DNA from: JACCQS01 sp050999295
Lineage (GTDB): Bacteria; Actinomycetota; Actinomycetes; Mycobacteriales; Geodermatophilaceae
Direction of reading: 5' to 3'
Assembly: GCA_050999295.1 (NCBI GenBank)
Contig: JBPCPI010000158.1
Span: forward strand, 1 to 5,370
DNA: 5,370 nt
The notes below the pieces were generated by a model. The model was not told the origin of the DNA, ran no database searches, and was given only the letters and a program-made list of their open reading frames with translations. Position 1 is the first letter of the stretch; each line of letters opens with the position of its first letter. The position numbers and the translations under genes were made by a program. This document shows, in pieces, positions 1 to 5,281 of this stretch.

Positions 1-431
1 GACTCGACCAGCCGACGTACCCAGCCGCGAGCGTCCTGCAGCCGCCAGGCCAACGCGAAGCCGAGCCCGTTCTGCCCGATGACGGCCGAGAACAGTACGA
101 AGACCAGGGTCAGATACAGCGAATTCAGGAAGTTCGGGTCGCCGAGCGCCCGGGTGTAGTTGTCGATCCCGACGAACTCCGGCACCCGGGCCGCGATGCC
201 GGTCAGCCGGTAGTTGGTGATCCCGATGTAGAGGGTCCACAGCGCGGGAAAGACCAGGAAGATCGCGACCAGGACCAGCGCCGGCGCGACGAACGCCGAC
301 GCCCGCCACTTACCCAGGCCGACGACGTCGGCTTCGCCCCCGTCGGCCGGATCACCCCCTGTCGATCCGGAGGCAGACCTCTCCCGGCCGTCCGGGGCGG
401 CCTCAGTCGCTGGCGATGTCGTCTGCGCCAC
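1..431 (-). CDS. ABC transporter permease, MalF/UgpA type (N-terminal 143 residues, runs off left edge)
   Basis: This is the inner-membrane channel subunit of a binding-protein-dependent importer, probably for a sugar or related polyol. The visible part has a charged, low-complexity cytoplasmic leader of about 40 residues rich in Gly, Asp, Ala and Ser. A first membrane segment follows (about 45-66, AFVAPALVLVAIFLVFPALW). Then comes a periplasmic-side stretch with the family hallmark FVGIDNYTRAL (about 86-96), and a second membrane segment (about 104-127). The start is the GTG at 431: it is the only good in-frame initiator ahead of the first membrane segment, and a weak AGG lies 6 nt upstream. 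That start places the first 29 bases inside the end of the solute-binding-protein gene, so translation is probably coupled. The remaining membrane segments and the EAA loop that contacts the ATPase lie beyond the window. The family call is firm; the substrate is unknown. Confidence 0.88.
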   Translation of the reverse strand, partial: MAQTTSPATEAAPDGRERSASGSTGGDPADGGEADVVGLGKWRASAFVAPALVLVAIFLVFPALWTLYIGITNYRLTGIAARVPEFVGIDNYTRALGDPNFLNSLYLTLVFVLFSAVIGQNGLGFALAWRLQDARGWVRRLVE

Positions 432-1812
432 CGAGCACCTGTTCGAGTGCCGATTGGTAGGCCGCAGCCGCATCCTCCGGGCTCATACCGGTGACTACAT
501 CCAGGGTCGCCTGCTGAAGCGTCAGGGACACCTCGGGGTAGACGGCAAGACCCGGACGGTAGGCCGACAGCGGTACGACCTCCTCCGCGATGAACGACAA
601 CAGCGGGTCGTTGGCCAGGATCTCGGAGTTGACGTCCTCGCGCTGGGTGAGCCGCGCCCCGTCGCCGACGAGCTCGGTGACGGCTTCAGCGGAGTTCATG
701 AAGGCCAGCAACTCCCAGGCCTGCTGCGGGAACTCGGTCGCCGGGTTGAGCACCCGCCCGCCACCGCCGGACATGCTCACGAAGTCTTGTCCGTTGATCC
801 CGCTACCGGGCTCCATCGCCGGCACCATGGCGTACCCGACGTCCTGGTCCCGCGTGGGCATCGGGGCGACGCCGGCGGTCGGTTCGATGACCGAGCGCCA
901 GAAGTAGTCACCCTCCATCAGGATCCCGATCTGACCGGCGGCGAACTCGGCGAAGGACTTGTCCCTCCCCTGCGCCTCCTGCTGCAGCGTGGGGTCGCCG
1001 AGTCCGGTGGAGTAGATCTCCTGGTACAGACCGAGTACGTCGCGGATGTTCTGGGTGTTGCCCTGCCACATCTCGTCGGCGTAGATCTCGGCGCCGGTGC
1101 CGACCAGCAGCGGCAGCGCGCCCTGCATGGTGGTCGCCTCACCCATCGCCGTACCGGCGTTGAGCTGGATCGGGGTGACGCCGGCGATGGCCTGCAAGGC
1201 CCGGCCGGCCTCGAGGACCTCCGCCCAGCTGGTGGGCTGCCAGTCCTCGGGCAGTCCGGCCTGGGCGAAGAGCGCCTTGTTGAAGAACAGCACCCGTCCG
1301 TCGGATCCGGCCGGTACGCCGTACCGCTCGTCGTTGAACGACATGTTGGCCTGGACGGCCTCGTTGATCTGCTCCCAGCCCTCCCATTCGTCGACCAGGT
1401 CGCCGCCGACCACGTCGGTCAGTGGGGCGATGTAGCCGGCCTCGGCGAACTCACCGACCCAGATGCCGTCGATCGAGACGATATCGGCGCCGCTGCCGGT
1501 ACGGAGGTCCAGCGCGATCCGGCTCTTGTACTCCTCGTCGTCGACGCCCGAAGACTGGAACTCGATGGTGACCTCAACGCCGTCCTCGGCCTGCTGCTCG
1601 ACGAAGGTCGGGATCACGTAGTTCTCGATCCAGTCGGCCTCCTCGGCGTTCTTGCCACCGGAGACCGCGTTGGCGGCGATCGTCAGCGTGACCTCGGTCG
1701 CGTCCGCGTTGCGCGCGGTGTCCTGCTCCTCCTGCGGGTCCGAGCCGAGGCACGCGGTCGCAGTCAGGGCGAGTACGGAACCGAGGGCGATTGCGCGGAC
1801 CGAGCGATTCAT
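403..1812 (-). CDS. Extracellular solute-binding lipoprotein, family 1 (carbohydrate ABC importer)
   Basis: This lipid-anchored receptor captures substrate outside the membrane and delivers it to the permease encoded next. The 469-residue length is typical of family 1 (MalE/UgpB-like) proteins. The N-terminus has a basic MNRSVR, a hydrophobic core and TATAC with Cys21 as the likely lipidation site; Ala at -3 of the lipobox is acceptable but not ideal. An acidic, Gln/Asp-rich linker follows. The mature domain shows YGVPAGSDGRVLFFNKALF (164-182), the usual hinge and 'own-name' motif of this family, then FAAGQIGILMEGDYFW (290-305). A C-terminal MSPEDAAAAYQSALEQ helix ends it. The ATG start is supported by GGAGG placed 4 nt upstream. 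A promoter and operator candidate precede the gene, and the permease overlaps its 3' end. The ligand cannot be deduced; the divergent glycerophosphodiesterase makes glycerol phosphate or a glycerophosphodiester one candidate, and a sugar is equally possible. Confidence 0.93.
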   Translation of the reverse strand: MNRSVRAIALGSVLALTATACLGSDPQEEQDTARNADATEVTLTIAANAVSGGKNAEEADWIENYVIPTFVEQQAEDGVEVTIEFQSSGVDDEEYKSRIALDLRTGSGADIVSIDGIWVGEFAEAGYIAPLTDVVGGDLVDEWEGWEQINEAVQANMSFNDERYGVPAGSDGRVLFFNKALFAQAGLPEDWQPTSWAEVLEAGRALQAIAGVTPIQLNAGTAMGEATTMQGALPLLVGTGAEIYADEMWQGNTQNIRDVLGLYQEIYSTGLGDPTLQQEAQGRDKSFAEFAAGQIGILMEGDYFWRSVIEPTAGVAPMPTRDQDVGYAMVPAMEPGSGINGQDFVSMSGGGGRVLNPATEFPQQAWELLAFMNSAEAVTELVGDGARLTQREDVNSEILANDPLLSFIAEEVVPLSAYRPGLAVYPEVSLTLQQATLDVVTGMSPEDAAAAYQSALEQVLGGADDIASD

Positions 1813-1824
1813 GAGTCCTCCACA
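1813..1824 (-). promoter_or_regulatory. Ribosome binding site of the solute-binding protein
   Basis: Read on the minus strand, TGGAGGACTC directly precedes the ATG. The GGAGG core is only 4 nt from the start codon, which is short but usable, and it fixes this ATG as the start. The ATG also gives a well-proportioned lipoprotein signal peptide. Confidence 0.6.
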
Positions 1825-1837
1825 GCGAGCACCGGGC

Positions 1838-1857
1838 TGTTACGGCCTTGTAAACAA
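1838..1857. promoter_or_regulatory. Operator-like dyad upstream of the importer operon
   Basis: On the minus strand this reads TTGTTTACAAGGCCGTAACA. Two overlapping symmetries are visible: TTGT-TT-ACAA (1848-1857) and TTAC-N6-GTAA (1840-1853). The TTGTTTAC / GTAACA halves resemble the AT-rich half-sites that LacI-family sugar repressors use (established knowledge of that family). The A/T-rich block stands out from the GC-rich surroundings. It lies just downstream of the predicted -10 of the importer promoter, over the expected start of transcription, where a repressor would block initiation. No regulator gene is in the window, so the regulator and inducer are unknown. Confidence 0.4.
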
Positions 1858-1866
1858 CCTCCCGGC

Positions 1867-1895
1867 ATCCTGTCCGAACGCGGCGATCATGGCAA
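1867..1895 (-). promoter_or_regulatory. Candidate promoter of the importer operon (-35/-10)
   Basis: On the minus strand a -35 box TTGCCA (1890-1895; five of six to TTGACA) is separated by exactly 17 nt from a -10 box CAGGAT (1867-1872; five of six to the actinobacterial TAGGAT form). Transcription would start near 1860, giving a leader of about 48 nt before the binding-protein ATG. Spacing and position are right for a housekeeping sigma promoter, but short boxes occur by chance, so this remains a prediction. Confidence 0.5.
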
Positions 1896-1919
1896 CGAGT
1901 CGGTCCAGTCCGATTCCGG

Positions 1920-3134
1920 ATGGCAAACGCTCGTACGGGCGCTGCGACAGTTGAGATGCCGCTCACCCCTGGGGCCCCCGACGTTGGCCTGTTGGACAAC
2001 TTGGCCCGCTTGTCTCATCGGGTGGTGGCCTCTCGCCGTATCGCGGTCCTCGTCCTCGCCGTACTGCTTGCCGCCGGCATCCAGGCCGGTGTCGGTGCCG
2101 CTCCGGTGCTCGCCGTGCCGCCGGGCGGCACGGCTGCCGCAGACATCCTGGTCATCGGGCACCGCGGAGCCTCCGGGTACCGGCCCGAACACACGATCGC
2201 GGCGTACGACCTGGCGATCCGGATGGGCGCGGACTACATCGAGCCGGACCTGGTCTCCACCAAGGACGGGGTACTGGTCGCGCGGCACGAGAACGAGATC
2301 AGCGGGACCACCAACGTCGCCGACCATCCCGAGTTCGCCGCCCGCAAGACGACCAAGCTCATCGACGGGGTCTCGCTGACCGGGTGGTTCACGGAGGACT
2401 TCACGCTGGCCGAGCTAAAGACGCTGCGGGCCATCGAGCGCATCCCTGACATCCGGCAGCAGAACACGATTTACAACGGCCGGTTCCAGGTCCCGACGCT
2501 GCAGGAGGTCATCGACCTCGCGCTCAGTCGCGGTGTCGGGATCTATCCCGAGACCAAGCACCCGACCTATTTCGACTCGATTGGTCTGTCCCTGGAAGAA
2601 CCATTGGTGGCGGCCCTGCGCGCCAACGACCTGGACGACGCCATCGACGAGGTCTTCGTGCAATCCTTCGAGACCACGAACCTGCGCGAACTCAACCGGC
2701 TGATCAACGTCCCGCTGGTCCAGTTGATCGCCGGCAGCGGGGCGCCGTACGACCTGGTGGCTCGCGGCATCCCCGTCACCTACGACAGCATGGTCACCCG
2801 GCGAGGCGTGGCGGTCATCGCGACCTACGCCGACGGTATCGGGCCGGACAAGAACCGGGTGATCCCACGCGATGCCGCCGGGTTCCTGTTGGAGCCGACC
2901 GCCCTGGTCAACAACGCGCACAACGTCGGTCTAGTCGTACACCCGTACACGTTCCGGGCCGAGAACACCTTCCTGCCAGCCGATTTCCGGTCCAGCGACG
3001 ATCCGGCGGAGTACGGCGACCTGATCGGGGAGTTGCACCTATTCTTCTCCGTCGGCGTGGACGGCGTCTTCACCGACAACCCGGACATCGCGGTCTACGC
3101 CAGGGCGATCTTTCAGCCTGCTGCGGCCGCCTAG
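1920..3134 (+). CDS. glpQ-like: Exported glycerophosphodiester phosphodiesterase (GlpQ-type GDPD)
   Basis: The enzyme hydrolyses glycerophosphodiesters (deacylated phospholipid head groups) to sn-glycerol 3-phosphate plus an alcohol, probably outside the membrane. The GDPD hallmarks are present in order: HRGASGYRPEHT (81-92, catalytic His81 and Arg82), EPDLVSTKDG (108-117, metal ligands Glu108 and Asp110), His123 as the second catalytic His, PETKHP with Glu211 and Lys213, VQSFE (247-251), VVHPYTFR (339-346) and DGVFTDNPD (381-389). The barrel is complete for a GlpQ-length protein. A hydrophobic export segment (41-56) follows SRR and ends near PVLA; the twin Arg hints at Tat export but the motif is weak, and no lipobox is seen. 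The start is uncertain. The ATG at 1920 gives an unusually long 40-residue pre-signal region; ATG 1956 or GTG 2022 (MVASRRIAVL) would give a more normal one. None has a clear ribosome site. The gene is divergent from the importer operon. Confidence 0.9.
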   Translation: MANARTGAATVEMPLTPGAPDVGLLDNLARLSHRVVASRRIAVLVLAVLLAAGIQAGVGAAPVLAVPPGGTAAADILVIGHRGASGYRPEHTIAAYDLAIRMGADYIEPDLVSTKDGVLVARHENEISGTTNVADHPEFAARKTTKLIDGVSLTGWFTEDFTLAELKTLRAIERIPDIRQQNTIYNGRFQVPTLQEVIDLALSRGVGIYPETKHPTYFDSIGLSLEEPLVAALRANDLDDAIDEVFVQSFETTNLRELNRLINVPLVQLIAGSGAPYDLVARGIPVTYDSMVTRRGVAVIATYADGIGPDKNRVIPRDAAGFLLEPTALVNNAHNVGLVVHPYTFRAENTFLPADFRSSDDPAEYGDLIGELHLFFSVGVDGVFTDNPDIAVYARAIFQPAAAA

Positions 3135-3136
3135 CT

Positions 3137-3199
3137 GAGGTAGAGCGCGTCTGACCTCCGCTTCCGGCTCGCGTTCCAGGGTCAGACGCGTTCTACCTC
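3137..3199. terminator. Bidirectional terminator stem-loop between convergent genes
   Basis: Two 20-base arms (3137-3156 and 3180-3199) are complementary at 19 positions, and the remaining position (left G3145 opposite T) forms a G-U wobble in the plus-strand RNA. The loop is 23 nt. The stem begins 2 nt after the GDPD stop codon. Its right arm contains the stop codon (3193-3195) and the last bases of the convergent symporter gene. There is no T-run, as is common for actinobacterial stem terminators. It should act on transcripts from both sides. Confidence 0.8.
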
Positions 3200-4074
3200 G
3201 CCGTGTCGGGAGATGGGGCCCGCTCGGCGCGCCGAGCGAAGAGATAGCCGGCGATCGCGGCCGGGAAGAACATCAGCAGGCCGTACATCGCCGGCGCCAC
3301 CGATAGCTCGGTGTTGTCCAGCACGGTCACGGCGATCGTGATGGCCAGGGTCGCGTTGTGTACGCCCACCTCCATCCCGGAGGCGATGGCCTGGCTGCGC
3401 TCGACCCCCGCCAGGCGCGGCACCCAGTAGCCGATGATCAAACTCAGCGTGCAGAGCACGACGGACACGGTTCCGACAGCAATGACGTTGTCCAGGAACA
3501 CATCCCACGCGCCGGCAAGTGCCACCACGATGACGAGAGCGAGTACGGCCGCGGAGCCGATCTTGACCGGGCGCTCCATCCGCTCGGCGAAGTCACCGAA
3601 CCGATGCCGTACGAACATGCCGCTCGCCACGGGTACCAGCACGATGGCGATAACCGCGAGCACCTTGTCCACCGGGAACCCGATGTCGGTGGACGAGCCG
3701 AGGAAGTAGGCCGCCGAGGCGTTGACCACGACCGGGATCGTGACCACCGCCAGGACCGAGTTGATCGCGGTCAGGGTGATGTTCAGCGCGACGTCACCGC
3801 CGGCGAGATGGCTGAACAGGTTCGCGGTCGTCCCACCCGGTGAGGCGGCCAGCAGCATCATGCCGACGGCCAGCAGCGGGTCCAAGTTGACCGCGATGAC
3901 CAGGCCGAAGCAGATCGCCGGGAGCAGGAGGGTCTGGCAGACCAGGGCCAGGATCGCCGCCTTCGGTGCGCGGGCAACCCGGGCGAAGTCGGCCAGGGTC
4001 AGGGTCAGCCCGAGGCCGAACATGATGATCGCGAGTGCGATCGGCAGTCCAACGGTGATGGCGGCTGAGTCCAC
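3193..4074 (-). CDS. Bile acid:sodium symporter (BASS/SBF) family transporter
   Basis: This is a membrane carrier of the BASS superfamily, which couples sodium entry to uptake of organic anions such as bile acids, pantoate or keto acids. The 293-residue, almost wholly hydrophobic protein has roughly nine to ten membrane segments. It carries the signature ASPGGTTANLFSHLAGGDVA (77-96), the broken-helix sodium-site region, and the second signature MEVGVHNATLAITIA (234-248), with Glu235 and Asn240 in the crossover segment. The start chosen is GTG 4074, because GGAGG lies 8 nt upstream and the protein then begins MDSAAITVGLPIALAIIMFG at the first helix. The frame stays open upstream to a TTG at 4158, but that has no ribosome site and would add a polar 28-residue tail foreign to the family. 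The substrate cannot be told from sequence. The gene is monocistronic in this window and convergent with the GDPD gene. Confidence 0.9.
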   Translation of the reverse strand: MDSAAITVGLPIALAIIMFGLGLTLTLADFARVARAPKAAILALVCQTLLLPAICFGLVIAVNLDPLLAVGMMLLAASPGGTTANLFSHLAGGDVALNITLTAINSVLAVVTIPVVVNASAAYFLGSSTDIGFPVDKVLAVIAIVLVPVASGMFVRHRFGDFAERMERPVKIGSAAVLALVIVVALAGAWDVFLDNVIAVGTVSVVLCTLSLIIGYWVPRLAGVERSQAIASGMEVGVHNATLAITIAVTVLDNTELSVAPAMYGLLMFFPAAIAGYLFARRAERAPSPDTAR

Positions 4075-4082
4075 GGGGGCTC

Positions 4083-4090
4083 CCTCCGCT
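4083..4090 (-). promoter_or_regulatory. Ribosome binding site that fixes the symporter start
   Basis: On the minus strand this is AGCGGAGG followed by GAGCCCCC and the GTG at 4074. GGAGG with an 8-nt spacer is near ideal. It is the main reason to prefer the GTG start over the upstream TTG. Confidence 0.65.
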
Positions 4091-4129
4091 CCTCGGCTCC
4101 CCAGCGTTTGCGGCGGCGTGCGTGCCTTG

Positions 4130-4158
4130 ATCGTGGTCGTCTTCGGACCGGGATTCAA
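4130..4158 (-). promoter_or_regulatory. Weak promoter candidate for the symporter gene
   Basis: On the minus strand TTGAAT (4153-4158) lies 17 nt before CACGAT (4130-4135). The match to consensus is modest (four of six for each box), but position and spacing suit a leader of about 50 nt to the GTG start. If it is real, the upstream TTG codon at 4158 would be promoter rather than coding sequence. Confidence 0.25.
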
Positions 4159-4188
4159 GGGCGGATCAAGCGGGTCAACCCGAAGACG
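4138..4188. repeat. 9-bp inverted repeat in the symporter upstream region
   Basis: CGTCTTCGG (4138-4146) and CCGAAGACG (4180-4188) are perfect inverted copies separated by 33 nt. The space holds the predicted -35 box and the self-complementary CGGGTCAACCCG. It could be a pair of regulator half-sites, the stem of a branched leader RNA, or chance. No regulator gene is adjacent. Confidence 0.4.
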
Positions 4189-4215
4189 TGATCATGAGCG
4201 CCCCAGGTACACCCC

Positions 4216-4602
4216 CAGAGCCTGTTGCGAAATCGCCGCGCGCCTACCGAAGTTGATCTTCGGATGGCCGAGGATCGCGGGGTGGCTAAGGGATTTCGAC
4301 CGGTGGACCGGGCTCAGCGGTTTCTGCTGCCGCCGGATATGACCGAGTGGCTGCCAGCGGATCATCTCCTGTGGTTGGTGGTGGAGACCGTCGGCCGGCT
4401 GGATTTGGCGGCGTTTCGGGCCCGGCGCCGCCTCGGTGGTGCCGGGCGGGCGGCCTATGACCCGGCGATGATGGTGGCGCTGCTGGTCTATGGCTACGCG
4501 GTCGGGCAGCGTTCGAGCCGCCAGATCGAGCGGTTGTGTCAGGTCGATGTGGCGTTCCGGATCCTGTGCGCCCAAGACGTCCCCGATCACCTCACCCTGG
4601 CC
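4216..4602 (+). mobile_element. Left-end remnant of an IS1182/IS5-superfamily insertion sequence
   Basis: The segment holds the upstream end and N-terminal coding part of a transposase and then stops abruptly inside it. CAGAGCCTGTTGCGAAATC (4216-4234) resembles the terminal repeats of IS5/IS1182-type elements as I remember them; no matching right-end copy occurs in the window, so the boundary is tentative. The right part of the element, including the DDE catalytic domain, is absent, and vapC-like sequence begins at about 4600. The remnant cannot transpose by itself. Confidence 0.6.
4247..4263 (+). repeat. Small hairpin immediately before the transposase ATG
   Basis: CCGAAG (4247-4252) and CTTCGG (4258-4263) form a perfect 6-bp stem with a 5-nt loop, ending on the base before the ATG at 4264. 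Many insertion sequences carry a hairpin over their translation start that blocks expression from outside transcripts; this could be one. It could also simply be chance in GC-rich DNA. Confidence 0.4.
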
Positions 4603-4635
4603 GGAAGACGGCAGCCCGCGCGTACGACGCGATGA
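4264..4635 (+). pseudogene. Truncated IS1182-like transposase (N-terminal domain only)
   Basis: From ATG 4264 the frame encodes 123 residues and ends at TGA 4633-4635; the genuine transposase part is about the first 111. It shows the DUF772-type N-terminal domain typical of IS1182 and IS5 relatives: FRPVDRAQRFLLPPDMTEWL, then ADHLLWLVVETVGRLDL, then AYDPAMMVALLVYGYAVGQR, SSRQIERLCQVDVAFRILCA and QDVPDHLT. Full-length relatives run to about 400-500 residues and continue here with an -ARFR segment and the DDE catalytic domain; all of that is missing. The last dozen residues (after about 4596-4602) are out-of-frame reading of vapC-like DNA. The frame is open upstream to a TTG at 4225. At most the product would be a DNA-binding fragment, and it is probably inert. 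Confidence 0.75.
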
Positions 4636-4751
4636 TCGCGGCCACCGCGATCGCCAACGGTTTACCGGTCTACACGTGCAATCCTGCGGACTTCGCCGGG
4701 ATCGACGACCTCGTCGTCGTAGCGATCCAGCCTCCGGGTGCGTCGGGGTGA
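4599..4751 (+). pseudogene. 3' remnant of a vapC-like PIN-domain toxin gene
   Basis: One frame shift away from the transposase reading, the sequence encodes GRKTAARAYDAMIAATAI followed by ANGLPVYTCNPADFAGIDDL and a short tail ending at TGA 4749-4751. This is the C-terminal third of a VapC ribonuclease toxin as known from actinobacteria: the RAYDAMIAATAIA helix with a conserved acidic residue, then the LPVYTCNPADF strand and turn. The N-terminal Asp motif, most of the metal site, the start codon and any vapB antitoxin gene are gone. The frame extends back to an ATG at 4536, but that part is a shadow of the transposase gene. The fragment should have no toxin activity. Confidence 0.72.
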
Positions 4752-4760
4752 TGCCCCCAA

Positions 4761-4809
4761 CTAACTGGTCAATTGCCGTAGTCAACGAATGCGGCAATTG
4801 ACCAGTTAG
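4761..4809. terminator. Perfect 18-bp stem-loop, bidirectional terminator
   Basis: CTAACTGGTCAATTGCCG (4761-4778) and its exact reverse complement (4792-4809) flank a 13-nt loop. The stem starts 9 nt after the vapC remnant stop and ends 3 nt before the rhodanese stop codon (4813-4815), so it lies at the 3' ends of both sides. It is much richer in A/T than its surroundings and is not followed by a T-run. It most likely terminates rhodanese transcription. Confidence 0.75.
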
Positions 4810-4812
4810 GTC

Positions 4813-5196
4813 CTAGCTGGACTCGACGGGGCGACCGGCCTCGGACCAGGCCTTGAATCCGCCGTCGAGGTGGGCGACGTCGGTGTAGCCCATGTCCTTC
4901 ATCGTGGCTGCGGCCAAAGCCGAACGTCCGCCCGAGGCGCAGTGCAGGATGATCCGCCGGTCGGGGTCGAAGCCGTCCTGGTGGTACGGGCTGCTGGGGT
5001 CGGCTCGGAACTCGAGCATGCCGCGCGGTACGTGCACCGAACCCGGGATGCGGCCGCTGGCTTCCAGCTCCGGTGCATCGCGGATGTCGACCACAAGGGC
5101 CCCATCGGCCTGCTCTTGCGCAACGTCATCGACACCCAGGTTTTCGATCCGGGACTTGGCTTCTGCCACGAGGTCGGACGCCTTCTTCATGGTCAT
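4813..5196 (-). CDS. Single-domain rhodanese-like protein (sulfurtransferase)
   Basis: This small cytoplasmic protein probably moves sulfane sulfur from a donor to an acceptor through a cysteine persulfide. The 127 residues contain one rhodanese domain. An N-terminal helix (MKKASDLVAEAKSRIENLGV) is followed by ALVVDIRDAPELEASGRIPG (33-52), the CH2A-like region, then SVHVPRG. The active-site loop HCASGGRSALAA (85-96) has Cys86 as the persulfide-carrying residue and the normal six-residue CASGGR loop. DVAHLDGGFKAWSEAGRPV (106-124) is the usual closing motif. No signal peptide or membrane segment is present. The ATG at 5196 is preferred over the ATG two codons later because GAGGAG lies 6 nt upstream. 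It stands alone, 85 nt downstream of another minus-strand gene end, and a perfect stem-loop follows its stop. The physiological sulfur donor and acceptor are not deducible. Confidence 0.92.
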   Translation of the reverse strand: MTMKKASDLVAEAKSRIENLGVDDVAQEQADGALVVDIRDAPELEASGRIPGSVHVPRGMLEFRADPSSPYHQDGFDPDRRIILHCASGGRSALAAATMKDMGYTDVAHLDGGFKAWSEAGRPVESS

Positions 5197-5281
5197 GCGG
5201 TGCTCCTCTTGTCGGGTTGTCCGCCGATGTTACTGAGTGGTTCCCGGTCGAGGTGCCGTTCTGCGGCAGGTGCGTTCCTGA
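5197..5281 (-). other. Intergenic gap upstream of the rhodanese gene
   Basis: The 85-nt gap holds the rhodanese ribosome site (GAGGAG, 5203-5208). A TAACAT box (5227-5232, minus strand) could serve as a -10 element, but no acceptable -35 box lies at the right distance. No stem-loop terminator is visible after the upstream gene, so read-through from that gene into rhodanese is possible. Confidence 0.3.

Noticed and set aside
454..2379. A long plus-strand open frame (641 codons) antisense to the binding-protein gene and running into the GDPD gene
   Set aside because: It is rich in Arg, Gly, Val and Leu without any recognisable domain. It opposes a gene with a clear lipoprotein signal and family motifs, crosses the promoter region, and then reads the GDPD gene out of frame. 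It is a GC-bias shadow.
3358..3843. Plus-strand open frames opposite the symporter gene, with many His, Asp and Arg residues
   Set aside because: The residue composition is what antisense reading of a hydrophobic high-GC membrane protein gives, and there is no ribosome site or domain.
4075..4158. N-terminal extension of the symporter from a TTG start
   Set aside because: It has no ribosome site, and a 28-residue polar tail is not part of the family. The GTG at 4074 has a near-ideal GGAGG. The stretch is better explained as leader or promoter.
4201..4218. Direct repeat CCCCAG-GTACAC-CCCCAG just before the IS-like end
   Set aside because: It is only 6 bases in GC-rich DNA. A target-site duplication would need a partner at the lost right end, so it cannot be tested here.
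4536..4751. A possible functional 71-residue chimeric protein (ATG 4536) ending in the VapC tail
   Set aside because: Its first 20 or so residues are an out-of-frame reading of the transposase gene, there is no ribosome site, and the PIN active-site half is absent.
4192..4797. Minus-strand 201-codon open frame across the transposase and vapC remnants
   Set aside because: It is antisense to two recognisable protein fragments and shows only Arg/Pro/Gln-rich low complexity.
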